Assembly (NCBI GenBank): GCA_035513275.1
Contig: DATKCJ010000053.1
Span: 1-6,720 of the forward strand
Length of the DNA: 6,720 nt
Reading direction: 5' to 3'
Source: DATKCJ01 sp035513275
GTDB taxonomy: Bacteria > Verrucomicrobiota > Verrucomicrobiia > Opitutales > Opitutaceae
The notes beneath the pieces were generated by a model that made no database searches, was not told the origin of the DNA, and was given only the letters and a program-made list of their open reading frames with translations. Position 1 is the stretch's first letter. Every line of letters starts with the position of its first letter. This document shows positions 4,818 to 6,720 of the stretch, one piece after another. The translations under genes and the position numbers were made by a program.

Positions 4818-6720
4818 TACTTCGCGGCCGCTTCGAAGCGGTCGGCGAACCAATCATCGAAGGCGAAGCGCGCGGCTTGGATCGATGCGGCGAGTTCCTG
4901 CGAAACGATCGTGGCCTTGGCGATGTCGCCTGCTTTGGCGGCCTGCTCGATGCCGTTGCAGACGGTGGCGACGCGCGGCATGCCGAGCGTGCCGCTGGCG
5001 CCCTTGAGCGAGTGCGACTCACGGGCTGCGGTGATGGCATCATCCTTCCGGATCGCGCCGACAATCTTCTCGAAGCGCGTGGGCGCGTCGTCGACGAAGT
5101 AGCTGTCACCGAGCTGGCGGGCCAGTTCTGCGGACTCGACGGGATCGTCGGAGAGCATCGCGATGATAGTGCTCGGATCGAAAATCGGTCCCTCGCATGC
5201 ATCGCCGCCTGCGGCCTCCGGTGCGGGGCGCTCCGCGAGAACGCGCTCGAGCGCGCCGCGGATGTGATCGATGCGGATCGGCTTGGCGACGTAGTCATCC
5301 ATGCCGCCCTCGAGGCAGCGCTCGCGATCGCCCGACATCGCGTTCGCGGTCATCGCGACGAGTCGCGGGCGGTCCGAAGCGCGGGGGCAGCGGCTGCGGA
5401 TTTCCACAGCGGCGGCGAGCCCGTCGAGGACGGGCATCTGGATGTCCATAAACACCACGTCGTAGCGATTCTTCGAAACAAGATCGACGGCTTCGCGGCC
5501 GTTCACGGCGAGATCTGCGGTGTAACCGAGCTGGCTGAGCATGAGCCTGGCGACCTTCTGATTGATGGGATTGTCCTCGGCGACGAGGATGCGGAGGGGA
5601 GACTTGGCCGCCATCTTGTCGCTGACGACGACGGCCGCCTGCGGCTCGACACGTTCACTGCCGGCGAGGACGGAGCGAAGCGTCTCGAGCAGCGCGGCGG
5701 GCTTCACGGGTTTCGTAAGCGTGGCGGCGATGCGGCCGCCCTCGGGGTGCTTGCCGATGTCGCCCAGCGACGTGAGCAGGATCACCGGAAGCTTAAACTT
5801 CGGCCACCGCGTGCGGATCTGCCCTGCGAGTTCCACGCCGTTCATGCCGGGCATCTGCATGTCGAGAATCGCGGCGTCGAAACGCTCGCCGCCCTCGAGG
5901 CATTTGAGCGCCGCGTGCGGACCGGCGACGACGCGCGGCTCGATGCCCCACCCTTCGGTCTGGAGCGCGAGCAGGCGTCGGTTTGTGGCGTTGTCATCGA
6001 CGATGAGCACGCGCCTACCGGCGACACCGGCGGAGCGACCGCGTTGGAAAAGTTTCTTCTGCGCCGGAGCGGGGCCGGCAACGATCTCGAAGAAGAAGTT
6101 GCTCCCCCGGCCTTCCTCGCTCTCGACGGCGATCGTTCCGCCCATGAGCTCGGTGAGACGCTTGCTGATGCAGAGGCCGAGGCCCGTGCCGCCGAAGTGG
6201 CGCGTCGTGGAGGCGTCGACCTGGCTGAAGCTCTTGAAAAGCCGGTCCATGCGATCCGCGGGAATGCCGATGCCCGTGTCGCGCACGGAAATCTTCAACC
6301 GCACGCTGCCGGATGCTTCCGGCGCAACGAGCTCGACCGACACGAAAACCTCGCCTTGCTGCGTGAACTTTACGGCGTTCGAGAGAAGATTCACGATGAC
6401 CTGGCGCAGGCGCGTGATGTCGCCGACGATTGCGGGCGGCACGTCGTCGTCGATCCAGTAGAGGAGATCGAGGCCCTTGTCGGCGGCGCGGCCTGCGAGA
6501 AGGTCGAGCGCGGACTCCACGCAATCGCGCAGGTCGAACGGCTGTTGTTCGAGCTCAAGGCGGCCGGACTCGATCTTCGAGAAGTCGAGGATGTCGTTGA
6601 TCAGCGTGAGGAGTGTCTCGCCGCCGTTCTTGATCGTCTCGGCGAACTCGCGCTGGTCCTTGCCGAGCTCGGTGTCGAGGAGCAGGCCGCACATGCCGAT
6701 GACGGCGTTGAGCGGCGTGC
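4817..6720 (-). CDS. Hybrid sensor histidine kinase (HisKA-HATPase-REC-REC-Hpt), N-terminus outside window
   Basis: A multistep phosphorelay kinase of BarA/ArcB-like architecture. Residues are numbered from the internal Met at 6694. The frame continues to the right edge with TPLNAVIG, the tail of the H-box. The phosphoacceptor His and all sensor domains would therefore lie just beyond base 6720, and the Met is not the start. HisKA helix 2 occupies about 1-50. The HATPase domain has the N-box NLLSNAVKF (Asn102/Asn106), G1 DTGIGIP (139-145), an F-box at LFKSFSQ and G2 GGTGLGL (168-174). REC1 (about 227-342) has Asp233/Asp234, phospho-Asp278, Thr308 and Lys328. REC2 (about 367-486) has Glu373/Asp374, phospho-Asp417, Thr449 and Lys471. 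The C-terminal Hpt domain (about 520-615) has His561 in ESHSLKG. All catalytic and phosphorelay residues visible are intact, so signal can pass His-Asp-His and out to a separate regulator. No such regulator is in the window, and the stimulus is unknown. Confidence 0.95.
   Translation of the reverse strand, partial: TPLNAVIGMCGLLLDTELGKDQREFAETIKNGGETLLTLINDILDFSKIESGRLELEQQPFDLRDCVESALDLLAGRAADKGLDLLYWIDDDVPPAIVGDITRLRQVIVNLLSNAVKFTQQGEVFVSVELVAPEASGSVRLKISVRDTGIGIPADRMDRLFKSFSQVDASTTRHFGGTGLGLCISKRLTELMGGTIAVESEEGRGSNFFFEIVAGPAPAQKKLFQRGRSAGVAGRRVLIVDDNATNRRLLALQTEGWGIEPRVVAGPHAALKCLEGGERFDAAILDMQMPGMNGVELAGQIRTRWPKFKLPVILLTSLGDIGKHPEGGRIAATLTKPVKPAALLETLRSVLAGSERVEPQAAVVVSDKMAAKSPLRILVAEDNPINQKVARLMLSQLGYTADLAVNGREAVDLVSKNRYDVVFMDIQMPVLDGLAAAVEIRSRCPRASDRPRLVAMTANAMSGDRERCLEGGMDDYVAKPIRIDHIRGALERVLAERPAPEAAGGDACEGPIFDPSTIIAMLSDDPVESAELARQLGDSYFVDDAPTRFEKIVGAIRKDDAITAARESHSLKGASGTLGMPRVATVCNGIEQAAKAGDIAKATIVSQELAASIQAARFAFDDWFADRFEAAAK

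Noticed and set aside
5562..6461. A 299-codon plus-strand open frame opposite the histidine kinase
   Set aside because: It is a Ser/Arg/Pro-rich antisense shadow of a gene with intact kinase and receiver motifs; high GC makes such long antisense frames common.

Overview
The window is high-GC bacterial chromosomal DNA with six genes or gene fragments, one small ORF and a family of short palindromic repeats. I infer a Verrucomicrobia-type organism (Opitutaceae or a relative). The grounds are a PEP-CTERM (exosortase-sorted) protein plus intergenic palindromes built on GGCAGGTC/GACCTGCC, which I remember as frequent in that phylum. No rRNA or other phylogenetic marker is present, so this is a leaning rather than an identification.

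Layout. Positions 1-951 (+) hold the C-terminal half of an M3-family zinc oligoendopeptidase (PepF-like), cut by the window edge. Positions 1086-1746 (+) are a visibly less GC-rich patch. It holds a 46-codon ORF (1086-1226), followed 16 bp later by a 167-residue secreted protein of unknown function (1243-1746). All remaining genes are on the minus strand. In transcription order from the right edge they are: a multidomain hybrid sensor histidine kinase (HisKA-HATPase-REC-REC-Hpt, 4817-6720, N-terminus outside the window), a DusB-like tRNA-dihydrouridine synthase (3598-4710), a PEP-CTERM surface or secreted protein (2668-3369) and a hemolysin III/PAQR membrane protein (1833-2504). The hemolysin III gene converges with the secreted-protein gene across an 86-bp gap.

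Repeats. Each of the three gaps between the minus-strand genes carries one copy of the palindromic element. It is a perfect back-to-back pair at 4755-4817, a single unit at 3550-3572 and a diverged pair at 2561-2615. The arms in the diverged copy change together (GGCGGGTC/GACCCGCC), so base pairing is kept. This suggests selection on a hairpin in RNA or single-stranded DNA, or spread of structured elements.

Function. The genes do not form an obvious pathway: proteolysis, signalling, tRNA modification, membrane homeostasis and surface export look like ordinary neighbours. I found no mobile element, CRISPR array, phage gene, RNA gene or clear defence system. The parts most worth a second look are the repeat family and the small ORF plus secreted-protein pair.
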